Assembly (NCBI GenBank): GCA_023213395.1
Contig: CM041465.1
Span: 230,895,741-230,959,740 of the forward strand
Direction of reading: 5' to 3'
Source: Cycas panzhihuaensis
Lineage: Eukaryota > Cycadophyta
Length of the DNA: 64,000 bases
The position numbers and the translations under genes were made by a program. Under the pieces are notes generated by a model. It had not been told where the DNA came from. It saw only the letters and a program-made list of their open reading frames with translations, and did not search any database. Below are positions 11,164 to 22,028 of this stretch, in pieces (the stretch's first letter is position 1; each line of letters opens with the position of its first letter).

Positions 11164-11861
11164 TCACGCATAGAACTTCTTGAGGAACTTTCCGTTGACC
11201 GCTTTTTCAAACTCCAAGCCATCCAAGGTGGCGATCCTATATGCGCCGTTATCGAGGCTCTCGAGAACGACGAAGGGACCTACCCACTTGGGCCCGAATT
11301 TGGCCAAGCGATCGTAGAGATACTCTAATTTGAGGACGTGGTCCCCAGGACACAAAGGACTGCACGAAGGTGTTTATCGTATGTCCTTTGCAAGCGGGCT
11401 TCAAGCGAGGTTCGCTTGATAAGCCACTAGCGCCTCTCATCCGTGGCCTCGAGGTCTAGGAGACGAGCTGGCAAGTAGACTCCTCATCAATGAGGCCTCG
11501 AAGGGAGACCCACAGAGAAGGGACCTCCACTTCCAACGGAAGTATCGCTTCGGTCCCGTAGACTAGCGAGAATGGGGTCATCCCGGTAGCCGTCCAGATA
11601 GAGGTGCAGTAAGCCCATAGAGCAGAAGGGAGCTGGATATGCCAGTCTCTTTGAGACTGAGCGACGGTTTTCTTCAAGATGCCAATGAGCATTTTGTTGA
11701 AAGACTCAATCTGCCCGTTGGCTTTGAGGTAATAAGGGGACGACGTCTTGTGTGAGATTTTAAACTTCTCACACAATTCGTCCATTTCCTTATTACAAAA
11801 GGGAGTTCCATTATCCGTAATTAGGATATCTGGAATTCCAAAACGACAGATGATATGCAGA
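11164..11861 (-). pseudogene. Gypsy integrase, C-terminal half, fused to LRR fragment
   Basis: The frame 11456-11861 reads from ICRFGIPDILITDNGTPF (second catalytic Asp in TDNG) through ANGQIESFNKML (catalytic Glu) to MTPFSLVYGTEAILPLE, the usual gypsy integrase C-terminal region. A frame at 11164-11355 continues with PGDHVLKLEY and KFGPKWVGPFVV, the GPY-type tail. The N-terminal zinc finger and first catalytic Asp are missing, lost at the junction at 11861. Here the segment around 11640-11700 is in frame while the one around 11345-11420 is broken; the second copy shows the opposite. Confidence 0.85.
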
Positions 11862-12425
11862 TTTTGTAGCCCTGCGACCTCTGGCGGTATGGGATAGCGC
11901 AAGTATTGTGAGTCGGGAACAATTGGCGAAAGAATTGGGAATGTTGCCACTCGGTATTTGTCTCTGATATAGTGCTTGCAGGTTGGTGAGTTTGTGAGTC
12001 AACTCCGATGGAATGCGTCCGATTAAGTCGTTCTCTACTAAATCCAACATTTGGAGAGGGAAGAGGAATCGATCCTTCCAAGTAGTTATGGGACGAAGTA
12101 AGGAACCTGAGATTTGTAAGACGCATCAATCCGGGAGGAATGCCACTGGCGATATGATTTGAACGAAGATCCAATTCAATGAAGGTGGAGATATTTGCCA
12201 ATGAAGAGGGAATGCTACCGTCACTTGGCTTCTAAATATGTAGAGCACTTTCAAACCAAGTAGTGTATTGTTTGTGCCCAATTCCAAATCACCAAAGAGG
12301 ACATCTTGACTAAGGAAGAGGGAATGGTGCTCAGTTAATCGGTTCTTTTCCGGAAAAGAAACTCTAAATTTGTGAGGCGGCCAAATTCGGAGGGAATGCG
12401 TCTCTCGCTTATAAATTTCACAAAA
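11862..12425 (-). pseudogene. Fragment of a leucine-rich-repeat receptor gene
   Basis: The minus strand contains several plant extracellular LRR units spread over three frames: IPSEFGRLTNLEFL, then a DLELGTNNTLLGLK unit, then ANISTFIELDLRSNHIASG, IPPGLMRLTNLRFL, NDLIGRIPSELTHKLTNLQA, GNIPNSFANCSRLTILALS, and finally IPPEVAGLQNLHI next to the junction. The spacing and IP-x(n)-L-x-x-L-x-x-L pattern are those of LRR receptor-like kinases or receptor-like proteins. No kinase domain, signal peptide or start is present, and frameshifts interrupt the units, so this is a gene fragment. It is the only host-gene-derived coding sequence in the window. Confidence 0.8.
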
Positions 12426-13506
12426 TTTATATAAAGGCAATGCTTATTCCTAATTACCTAGAATTAATTACCTTAAAAGTCGTAAAATAAGATGGATTGT
12501 GGAAAAGAAGTGCATTTTATAATTTGATAGATAAACAATTTGCTTTTATTAACGATTAATTAACAAAAATATCATACACAATCACGTAAATTGTTGAAAG
12601 AAGTGGTTTGATATATATATACACACCTTACTTTTCAAAGTGTGCTTCCTTTTCACAATTTATATCAGATTACATAATCTTTGTGATCACCACAACTTTA
12701 GTTAAAAATCACTCATATTATGTTATATTACATAAGGAACACATATCCATGGCAAATAATTGCTATGAAAACTTTTCTTTTTTTTAAATAAATTATTATT
12801 ACCATCACCAAATACTCTTCTTTATTTCTTTTCAAATTTTATCTTCAACCTCACTAATGTCATAATACGAGTTTGTTAATAAATTGAAAATATACCAATG
12901 GTTTACTTGTATTATTTTCACATGTCGTGTAATAATCGCATAATCTTACCTAAAAAATTAAGAGCAACACTTGAGTAATATTTTTTACAATCATGACATT
13001 ATACTACATATCTATATTTCTGCACTTTGATTATATTATAAATTTGTTTTTATATGATTGCTTTCCCTACAATGAATGGTTATACAAATATATAAATTGA
13101 AATGAACATTCATGCCAAATTATGCTTTTGAAATCCTACTAATACACCTTTTTCTATGAAACATATAATTTTATGTAAAAGTTGCCAAAATTATTTCACA
13201 TACTTATCATCTAGGTATACAAAATGTATTCTATTATCAAGATCTTTATGATGATGGTCATATTTTAGATGGAGGTCAGTCTCTTCTACTTCAAACTCAT
13301 ATAAATAAGACTTTACATTATCACATGTAATGAATAAGATATAGATACACCAATAAACAATCAAGTAAGAATTCTTCTTCTTTATTAGCTTTATATATAG
13401 ATAAATAGATAGATAAGAAGGATAATATAATATAATATAATGGATTAGCCTCTATCAACTATGTAGTAGATAGATGTGATGTTTTTATATCTATATATAT
13501 ATATAT
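12426..13506. other. AT-rich intergenic DNA
   Basis: Very AT-rich sequence with no recognisable coding content, RNA gene or LTR. A short TA run lies at about 13490-13507 and a GATA-like run near 13400. Confidence 0.6.
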
Positions 13507-13793
13507 AACATGTATATAATGCATTATTTCACAATTAAGACTAAGCTCACTATGCACATATAATTACTTAATAATCATTAAAGTCTAACCAAGCACTATC
13601 ATAAATGCGCATAGCGTAACATTTACCAATCTACTTATTATATATATATACATATATCAAACATGTATATAATGAATTATTTCACTATTAAGACTAAGCT
13701 CACTATGCATATATAATTACTTAATAATCATTAAAGTCTAACCAAGCATTATCATAAATGCACATAGCATGACATTTACCAATCTACTTATTA
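13507..13793. repeat. Tandem duplication, 153-bp period, about 1.9 copies
   Basis: The unit starting AACATGTATATAATG at 13507 recurs at 13660 and runs to about 13793 (ending TCTACTTATTA in both). The copies differ by a handful of substitutions, for example GCATTATT against GAATTATT. No coding content. Confidence 0.85.
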
Positions 13794-15818
13794 ATTAATT
13801 TGTTGTCATTGGCTAGTCTAATTGCTCTTGCCAATCACATTATCTAATGACTAATGCTTACAAAAGTATGGCTCTTAAACTAATGAGTCAAAACTCTTAA
13901 TCAAACAATTTCATTAGTTAAAATTTTATAATATCAAAAGAAGTATTTATATTAACTAATTCTATTATAAATACAATCATAAGAACTAATGCATAATCAC
14001 CTTGTTGACAACTCGACTTATGTTGACATGATCAACATTGTCTTTAAGCTCAATTAATCTGCTCAAATATTATCAACTAACTTTACGTTTTAACTAACAT
14101 TAATCAATCAATATTATCATCTAACATCTCTCCTAGACTTATGGCATGATCCATCCTAGAGCACTATCTAAAATTTTAAATTTCACTAACATCTCTTTTA
14201 CAATTAAGTACATGGATAAATAAAAAAGAACTATCCACAACTATTTACAAATAAATAATGGCAAAAGTAGAAATTAGTGTGGAGGGTAAGATCTCCTTAT
14301 TAACAAGAACTTATAAGGATAACTTTATTAGAGTGTGAGTATCTTTAGTCATTCAACCAATTTATTTTAAATATTATAAAAAAATATAAACAAAATTCAT
14401 AAAGTTATTCTTCTCACTAGCCTTTCAATGGACTTATAGCTAGGTCCAAATAAACTTATAACTCATCTTTCAAGTAATAAGCACTATTTATGAAATCTTC
14501 CAATTGACTATGTAATTCTATGATCTTCGGTTAACTCTATGCTTTCTAAATTAAAAACTCTTCCAATGTAGTCTATGCACTCTTATACTTGTAGTATAAA
14601 TCCTGAAGTATTACATTATCCATTCCTTTATGAGCTATTTGTAACATCCTTAGTATATCACTAATAGTTAGTTTAAGTTCCATCTTCTTGTGCATGGCCT
14701 ATATTGGCCAATCCAGGAATATTTTAACATGAGACTATAACTAATTTAAATGGGGTATTAACTCATTCTAATTAGAAACAAGATGAGAAGTCAATCATTG
14801 CATCTCCGCATGTAATGATTGGGATGGTATCATTATCTTCTCTACTTGTTCCTACAACTTCATTATGATGCTAATAAATGAAGATTACATTATGTTAAAG
14901 ATACCAACAACAACTTGTAAATATTCAGTCTTTATAGGCTACAACCTCTTTTGCATTTGTTTGACTTATTGTAAAGAAGGGGTAATAAATCTCAAGGTGG
15001 AAGATTATTTCAAGTCATGTGAGATTCTACTTCTAATAGTTGCTAACGTAACTCAACTATACTTCTATCTCAATTAGAGGACCATGCCACAAGTTCTTTT
15101 AAGCACACCTTTAAAATATAAATCAAGTCATACATGATCAATTAAGTGAACTATAGTATACTATCCAAAGCTAAAGTATCCTGGTCAACTACGAATAAGG
15201 TAAGATGTACATCGTTGATACTATTGACACGTTACTCTATGTCTGCTTCAAGATCTATTCCTGATTATCATAGAGCTTATTTGATGACCACAATTGGTTA
15301 ATCCTTTATTATCAATTATTTTATAAAGAAAAATAGAGACTACTAGTCATCAGAATATGCCTAATTGCATTATATTAGATAAGGCATATGCTTCATAATA
15401 TCAAAGTCTTAGTCCATATTAAAAGTAACTTTCTTTCTTTATTTGCTATAAATATTCATTCATCTAAATGCAAACGTCGACAACTTTATTTAGATATTGT
15501 TGATTAAAATTTTCACTCTACTTGGTTCTATCCAATCCTTGAAAGAGTGGTGCAAATGTGTTAACTAGAATCTTGCCTTTGTTAGTGACTATTGTAATGG
15601 CACTCTATGCAAGAGTGGGTGTTGATGGTTGGGCACACTCTTCATTCTCTAATCATGTTGATAATACATAATATTTCTTCTTATTTGAGTGCTTCATCTT
15701 GGTCTTCTTAGATGGTGTTGATGTTAGATTACCCTCATCATAGTGATGTGGCATAAAATGCTTTTACTTTTTTTTCTTCTTCTTTACTAGCCAAAAAGTT
15801 ATTTCAACCATATACATC
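13794..15818. other. AT-rich region, possible decayed coding remnant at its right end
   Basis: Mostly featureless AT-rich DNA. On the minus strand between about 15400 and 15760 one frame stays open longer than average, with only a few TAG/TGA stops (it includes the phrase VTNKGKILVNTFAPLF), which could be an old coding remnant of unknown origin. The open frame at 14865-15077 on the plus strand has no recognisable features. The chromovirus target site TAGAT occupies 15819-15823. Confidence 0.35.
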
Positions 15819-15823
15819 TAGAT

Positions 15824-16239
15824 TGTTACATAATTTATCGTGCTAAGGTATGTAAACCACTAGTATACAGAGAGATGCCAATAGGTTATAAGATAAGGTT
15901 AATTATGGAACTTTGTGCATGTGCTGACAAGCTAGCCAATGGTATGTAAGGTTGTTATGCCATTTAATAGAATGTAAGGCCACTTAGGCCGCCAATAGGA
16001 TCACATGTAAATGACCCTCTTTTGTCTATATAAGGGCCATGAATTGTAAATGATGGTTATCTTGATGTAACTTTTTATAAAGATTGTGCTGCGATGCTCT
16101 CTATCTTGGTGATCATTTAGCGCTCTAGTATTCTTGTGAAGTTCTTGGTTAATTTATTTTCCCCATTAGATAGAATAACGCAGTTGTGATTACTATTTTT
16201 CTACTATCTCAAAGAGTGCTGGTGAGAAGAAACATCCCA
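15824..16239 (+). repeat. 5' LTR of chromovirus
   Basis: 416 bp, TG...CA. Contains a TATATAAGG promoter motif at 16028-16036 and aligns with 22038-22407 along nearly its full length. A stretch of about 50 bp near the 3' end (about 16175-16228) is absent from the 3' copy. The target-site duplication TAGAT directly precedes it. Confidence 0.92.
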
Positions 16240-16241
16240 AG

Positions 16242-16252
16242 TGGTATCAGAG
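16242..16252 (+). other. Primer binding site, initiator Met tRNA type
   Basis: TGGTATCAGAG, two bases after the 5' LTR end. This matches the 3' end complement of initiator Met tRNA used by most plant LTR retrotransposons. Confidence 0.9.
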
Positions 16253-16804
16253 ATGTATTGCAATCATAGGAAGCTATTTAAAGATTAGAATTTTTTTTTT
16301 CCTAAAGATCAAGTACTATCTCTACCCTGGTAGAGATCAAGGAAAGACCATTACTTAGTACTCTCTCCACGGAGAGTCCAAGAGTCAGGAGAAAAGGAGA
16401 ATTCTTTTTCCTAGGTAACACCAACACTTTACCCTTCTATTTTTCATCTAGTTTTAATTCTATTTCTGCATTGAATTATAACTTAAGGGTAGATAACTTT
16501 CCTAGGTGGCTATCCTTTCTCCCTCCCACCTCCTTTCTTAGGTAGATAACTCCGCTAGGCGGCTACCCAAGTAGTCAGGTACAAACCCTGTAGTGGGGGT
16601 CTTTAAATATCATAGGGATCTATCATTCTGGCTAAGCATATCATGACTCTTCCACCTTTTGCATGAAGGATTGGAGTTAACACTCTTGAACCAAGCCCTA
16701 AACAGAACCTGGTTATGGAAGTGCACCTCCACATACCTTTGGGTATATAAAAGAACCTCTTTAGGTCCCAATCCCTCCCTAACATAAGCAACTATCGACC
16801 ATTG

Positions 16805-17036
16805 AAGTCTTGTAGTGCAGTGGTTAGCGATTAGCACCATGAAGCTACTTGCCTTGAAATTCTATAGTTTATTAGCATGCCTATAAGACTAAGCACACCT
16901 TGTCTAGTGGATGGTAGGATTCTAAGTTTAAACTGTAAGTCATCTCATATTTTGAAAAAAGAAGTTCCTCCTACTACCTGAACCCAGAACTTGCAAGCGT
17001 AGTCAGACTCACTACATGAAGGAAAAAAAAAAAAAA
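16805..17036 (+). mobile_element. Possible tRNA-derived SINE inside the chromovirus leader
   Basis: GTCTTGTAGTGCAGTGGTTAG at 16807 resembles the 5' part of a tRNA with an A box, and CCTTGAAATTC about 40 bases later resembles a B box. A body of about 150 bp and an A tract (about 17022-17036) follow. The chromovirus leader (16253-17492) is longer than usual, which an insertion would explain. No clear target-site duplication was found, so this remains tentative. Confidence 0.35.
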
Positions 17037-17096
17037 GGAAAGAAAGAAGAAGAAGAAGAAGAAGAGAAAAAGAAAGCAAATATATATATATAATAA
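17020..17096 (+). repeat. Purine-rich simple sequence (A tract, GAA repeats, short TA run)
   Basis: An A tract followed by GAA/GAAA repeats and a short (TA)n run to about 17092. Low complexity. Confidence 0.9.
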
Positions 17097-17492
17097 CTCT
17101 ACTTAGTTGAGTGAGAAAATTTACCCTTACAACTATATACCTTATTTTGATCAGCATATTATACTAGTTAATTTGCACTAGGTTGGTACATACCAAAAAA
17201 TTTCACATTTTTTAGTACCTAGTCACCGATGGGTCCCACCACCCCCATCCTCCTTACACTTCATATGCCCCATTTGAACGAGCTTTTCACACTTATTTGA
17301 GAGAACCTGATATCTTGTTTATGTAAATTCCTTTGGGGTCAATAGGCTATAGACACCCCACATCTCCCTATTTACCCCCTTCTCTTTCCCTAAACAACTC
17401 CCTTTTTTCTTATGTCCCATTCTTTCTTGATCTTTCCCACTCCGTTCATTCCCCTTCTTTCTACTTATTCCTGCCTCTTTACTCCCTTTCTC

Positions 17493-18530
17493 CATGGCTT
17501 CTCAAAGCAACAATGAAAAAATCTCGGCACTTGAAACCCAAGTCACTAATATTCAAGAAAAAATCAAGGAAGATTTTGACCACATGCACAAGGAGATTAA
17601 AAATGAAGTAGCTACCATACAGACAAAATTTAACTCAAGACTGTTAAATCTAACATCCCATGATGATGTGTAGTGGGTACTTTGAGGTTGAATAACTTTT
17701 CTCCTCCACAACCAGTCATCCTTACACAATAACAAACCGTGCCTCCGCCTCCACGTCAGCAGCAACCATTTCATCATAAGATCAACATACCTACATTTGA
17801 TCTAGATCTCAACAAGGATAGTACACAAAGTTGGATTAGTAAACTATAGTCCTACTTTACACTCAACCCAATGTTAGTAAATGACAAACTTACATTTGCT
17901 TCCATCCACTTAAATGAGAAGGCATATCGTTGGTTTCGATGGTGGAAGTAGGAGTACCCTTCTAGCCAGTCTTAGGGACACTTCTCTACCTATTTTTTGA
18001 GCAGTATGAAGACATGTGGAACTAATCCTTTTTCACATAACTAACATGGTTGAAGTAAGTATCCTCTGTTGAAGTTTACATTGATGAGTTCCAATCTTTA
18101 CGTAATTAGGTTGATCAACAACTTAATAAACAGACATAGATAGATATGTATGTGTTCAAGCTTAAAGAACGTATCCAAATACACCCGAAGACAGTCTCCC
18201 TCTCTACTCTAAAAGATGCAATTAATATGGCTAAAGAAATAGAAGTAGAGTTTGTTGTAGAAAGTCCTCCTCCATTTAGATGAGACTCCACTTGGATTTT
18301 ATGGTCTTGACAAGCTAATAATGATTGGTCCCAAAGACCACGTCCAACTGACTACCAACAATCGCGCCCGTGACCAGAGGGCACCCCATTGATATCTCTC
18401 AAGCAGTACATTGAGGAACCAGCTTCGAAGGCCATACACATCATTCCAATAGAGGTACAATATCATCAAGAAGCTGGCCTATGTATGCAATATTCTGTAA
18501 AATAGACCTCTAGTTACGGTAGAATTTGCA
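17493..18530 (+). pseudogene. Chromovirus gag, decayed
   Basis: Starts at an ATG at 17493 (MASQSNNEKISALETQV...), a heptad-like opening with alternating charged residues, as in chromovirus gag N-termini. A stop follows at about 17673. Downstream frames show retrotransposon-gag phrases: about 17780-17960 reads INIPTFDLDLN and later FASIHLNEKAYRWF. No intact CCHC knuckle was seen near the end. The coding sequence is broken by several stops. Confidence 0.75.
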
Positions 18531-18689
18531 AAGCTAGGAAGATGGTCTTCACAATTGACCTAAACTTATCTTTGGAAGATGACCCTAAGACTGAGCCCAA
18601 ATATGATGGTGAATCCCAAGACCACCCTACTCATGAGTTTCTCCTAAACCCTGAACTTAAAGTTTCTTTATCTACTGTTACCTCCATTG

Positions 18690-19085
18690 CATGTCCTGAA
18701 CTGTGTTGAGCCAAAGGAATACTTTGGAAAACCCCAATCATCATTTTGATCGACGGTGGCGCGTCACTAAATTTCATTGATATCTCCATTGCTTGACAGT
18801 TGAATCTTTACATAGAACCTAAAACAGGCTTTACTTACTCCTTACCTGGTCATCACACCCTCCATTGTGCTAGAACAATAAAAGACCTCACAGTCCACAT
18901 TGGCTCATATACCCTTGTCTCTAATTTTTATGCCCTATCTATAGGTGGGTTAGATACAATTCTTGACGTATAATGGCTCCAGACTCTAGGAACTTACATC
19001 ACTAATAACTCACCCACAACCCCATTTATTATGTTCAAAGATCACATAGGCCTCTCACATAAACTTTATGGGATATAAGCCCCCT
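18690..19085 (+). pseudogene. Chromovirus aspartic protease, decayed
   Basis: The phrase LIDGGASLNFIDISIA around 18745-18790 is the retropepsin active-site block (family pattern D-[ST]-G-A-[ST]-x-N-F-I) with Ser/Thr replaced by Gly. It is followed by LDTILDV, then a stop, then WLQTLGTYI, corresponding to the family's D-x-I-L-G-x-D-W-L block. The first-block substitution and several stops mean it is inactive. It lies between gag and RT as expected. Confidence 0.85.
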
Positions 19086-19259
19086 TAAATAAATTCATCT
19101 CACCCACTTGAATACGTTGACAACTCAATAGTAGCATAGGATATATCGTTTGTCTTAACCATATACAGGCCCCTTCGGGTATTCACCCTGATATCCAACA
19201 AGTATTAGATTGACACCAATCTGTATTTACTCTGTTACCTGCTAGCCCCCCACCCGATC

Positions 19260-19990
19260 GAGATTGTTACCATACTATTGAGATACAAAATTCATACGAC
19301 CTTATTAGACTTTGACCATATAGGAACTCCTATTTCCAAAAAGATGAAATAAAAAAAATCATGAGGGAATTATTGGACATGGGTATCATCCAACCTAGTA
19401 AAAGCCCGTATGCAACACCCATCATTTTAGTTTATAAAAAGGATGGATCTTTCTGACTTTGTGTTGACTATCATGCACTTAATAAAATCACCACAAAAAA
19501 CAAGTTTCCTACACCACGAATCGATGACATATTAGATGAAATCTATGGTGCTACAATTTTCACTAAACTTGATTTACAGTAAGGATATTACCAAATCCCT
19601 ATCTTGCTAGAGGATCAACATAAAATAGCTTTATGAACCTACCATGGCCACTTTGAGTTCCAGGTCATACCCTTTGGCCTATGTAATGCCCTGGCCACCT
19701 TTCAAGCCCTCATGAATAAGATCTTTTTCCCATACCTGCAGAAATTTATCATCATCTTCTTCAATGATATTCTTATCTATAACTCAAACATGCCTGCTCA
19801 CATCTCGCATCTAGAAACAATCCTTCAAATCCTAGCTGAGAATAAACTGTATGCTAAACTCTCCAAATATGACTTTAGGAAATCTAAATTACAATACCTT
19901 GGTCATATTATATCCTTTATAGTTAGATCACGATAAAATCTTTGTCATCACTAATTGGACAACCCTAAAAACCTTGACCCAATTATGGGA
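19260..19990 (+). pseudogene. Chromovirus reverse transcriptase, decayed
   Basis: Clear RT blocks in order: MRELLDMGIIQPSKSPYATP, KKDGSF followed by a stop and [29 protein letters not shown], a stop and GYYQIP, IPFGLCNALATFQALMN, then FFNDILIYN at the catalytic site where families carry YVDDILIYS. The first Asp of the DD pair is Asn. Most in-frame stops sit where Trp, Gln or Arg is expected. The open segment at 19712-19936 ends with LQYLGHIIS, the end of the RT domain. Confidence 0.93.
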
Positions 19991-20099
19991 TTTCCTAGGA
20001 CTTACTGGATTTTATCATCGGTTCATTCAAATTTATACCACACTAACCACCCCCTTAACCCACTTACTTAAGAAGGATTCCTTCTAATGGTCCTCCACA

Positions 20100-20520
20100 G
20101 CTAATGAGGCCTTCCTCCATGTAAAGGAGGTCATGAAAACCACCCAGCTTTTAGCCTCTCCTAACTTTTCTTGGCCTTTCAAATTAGAATGTGATGCCTT
20201 TGGGTTTGGATTGGGTGTAGTCTTAATGCAGACTTCCACCCCATCGCCTTCGAAAGTCGAAAACTTAAAAACCATGAGTGTAGACTGTCTACCTATCAAA
20301 AAGAAATGTGGGCCATCCTCCATGCTGTTGACAAATGGTGACAGTATTTACTTGGTTCCAAATTTACTATCCTCACTGATCATCATAGCCTTCATTACTT
20401 ACTAGATCAACCAGTCCTCTTGAAAGAATAGGTTAAATTGATCGACCACCTCCAAGTTTTTGATTTCATAATCACATATAAAAATGAGAAAGATAACATT
20501 ATGGTAGATGCTCTCTTGAG
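20100..20520 (+). pseudogene. Chromovirus RNase H, decayed
   Basis: ANEAFLHVKEVMKTTQLLASPNF then LECDAFGFGLGVVLMQ matches the start of gypsy RNase H (family pattern D-A-S-x-x-G-x-G-A-V-L-x-Q), retaining the first catalytic Asp. A frameshift near 20260 follows. The frame from 20438 gives WLIDHLQVFDFII-like sequence and KDNIMVDALLRLP, equivalent to the family's N-x-V-A-D-A-L-S-R block. Confidence 0.85.
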
Positions 20521-20699
20521 GCTACCTTTACCTACTCTTAATGATAATACTAGTACCATTGAGGATCCCACCATTTATGCTATTTCTTCCCCACAACCGA
20601 TATGGATACAGCATTTAGCCATGGCTAACCAAACCTAACTCGATTTACGCCTTTCATTAATAAGGTCCATACTCATAAGGATTGGTCCATCCATAATAA

Positions 20700-21560
20700 T
20701 CTTCTCTTATACCAAAATCACATATTAGTACACCCCCACTTAGTTTTTATCCTACAGATTTTATCAAAATATCGTTCTTCCCCTCTTGGTGGTCATTCTG
20801 GTTTTGATAAAACTTACCATCGAATACGTTCTAATTTCTTTTGGCTAGAAATGAAATCTACCATCCTTACTTTTATCTCAGAATGCGACACATGTAAGCG
20901 TAACAAAGCTAATACAAAACCCTAATCATGCCTCCTTCAACCACTACATATCCCATAAGGCAAATGGCAAGATATTGCTATGGACTTTATAATGGGCTTA
21001 CCATTATCTGTTGGATCTGACTCCATTTTAGCAATCATAAATAGGTTGAAAAAATATGCCCACTTCTTACCTATCCACATAACCTATAAAGCTCCATGTA
21101 TCACTAACATTTACATCTAGACAATATTTCATTTGCATGGTTTTCCATCCACTATCATCTGTGATCATGACCCTAAATTCACTAGCTCCTTCTGGCAGAA
21201 GCTATTCTGCGCATTAGGAACATCATTTAATATGAGTTTGGTATACCATCCATAGACCGATGGCCAATCTGAGGTCCTTAACAAAACACTGGAGACCTAC
21301 TTACGTTGCTTTACATCTGACCACCAATCTAAATGGACATCGTGGCTAGCCCTAGTTGAGTATTAATACAACTCCTCATACCATTTAGCTATTGGAAAGT
21401 CCCCATTCTTGGCTCTTTATGGGTATCCCATGCCATCCCACCATACCTTAGCCACCAACCTCAACACGATAGCAGTACAACAAAAACTATAGTATATGGA
21501 CCAAATTCTCCATACCCTTAAAGAAAATCTATCCATGGCCTAGAATCGAATGAAACAATT
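20700..21560 (+). pseudogene. Chromovirus integrase, decayed
   Basis: The zinc finger is visible as GGHSGFDKTYHRIRSNFFW and CDTCKRNKA, although its upstream histidine is unclear. The catalytic core has its first Asp in AMDFIMGLP (about 20978), its second in ICDHDPKFTS (about 21160) and its Glu in [13 protein letters not shown] (about 21260). These correspond to the D,D-35-E triad and all three are present. Stops interrupt it, for example before TDGQSEV where Gln is expected. The GPY-like tail follows in 21550-21780. Confidence 0.92.
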
Positions 21561-22028
21561 AGTAGACTACCACCGCTCTAATTGCTCCTTCAATATTGGT
21601 GATCTTATATTCCTTTGTCTCCAACCCTATAAGAAACAATCCCTTTTCCATCATAAGAATCATAAACTTATCCCTCAATATTATAGCCCCTATAAAGTCC
21701 TTAAACGTATTAGTGAAGTTGCATATACTCTTGACCTTCCCCCCACCACAAACATCCATAATATTTTTTATGTCTCCTATCTTCGGAAGTATCTAAGCAA
21801 AACCCATATTCCCCAGATAACCCTTATAATTTTGGATGAAGAGCAAACCTTGTCAGTACCCCCAGAATATATACTAGCTACTAGATAACATCATCTCTGG
21901 AATTAGTCCAATTCAGAATATTTGATATAGTGGATAAGCTACAACTCTGACGAAGCAACTTGGGAGTCTGATGATTTTGTCAAAAAACACTTACATCTCA
22001 CATGCCTTGAGGACTCGATATTTTAAAG
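21550..22028 (+). pseudogene. Integrase C-terminus and chromodomain remnant
   Basis: The open frame 21550-21888 reads RSNCSFNIGDLIFLCLQPYK and YYSPYKVLKRISEVAYTLDL (the GPY-like region), then HNIFYVSYLRKYL and PPEYILATR. After a stop the sequence gives WISYNSDEATWESDDFVKKH, which fits the chromodomain core (family pattern W-K-G-x-x-x-x-E-A-T-W-E). Presence of the chromodomain at the integrase end is the defining mark of chromoviruses. Confidence 0.85.

Larger units (their letters stand above)
7816..11861 (-). mobile_element. Tat-like Ty3/gypsy retrotransposon, left copy, truncated
   Basis: Abrupt change from AT-rich, CpG-poor DNA to CpG-rich DNA at TGAAACGCTC (7816). On the minus strand the block holds the C-terminal half of an integrase (11164-11861) followed by about 3.3 kb of 3' non-coding sequence and presumed 3' LTR. 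The longer copy at 55284-64000 shows the rest of the element. Here the integrase stops at 11861, where an LRR gene fragment takes over. The full extent of the LTR cannot be set because the 5' LTR is not in the window. Confidence 0.85.
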
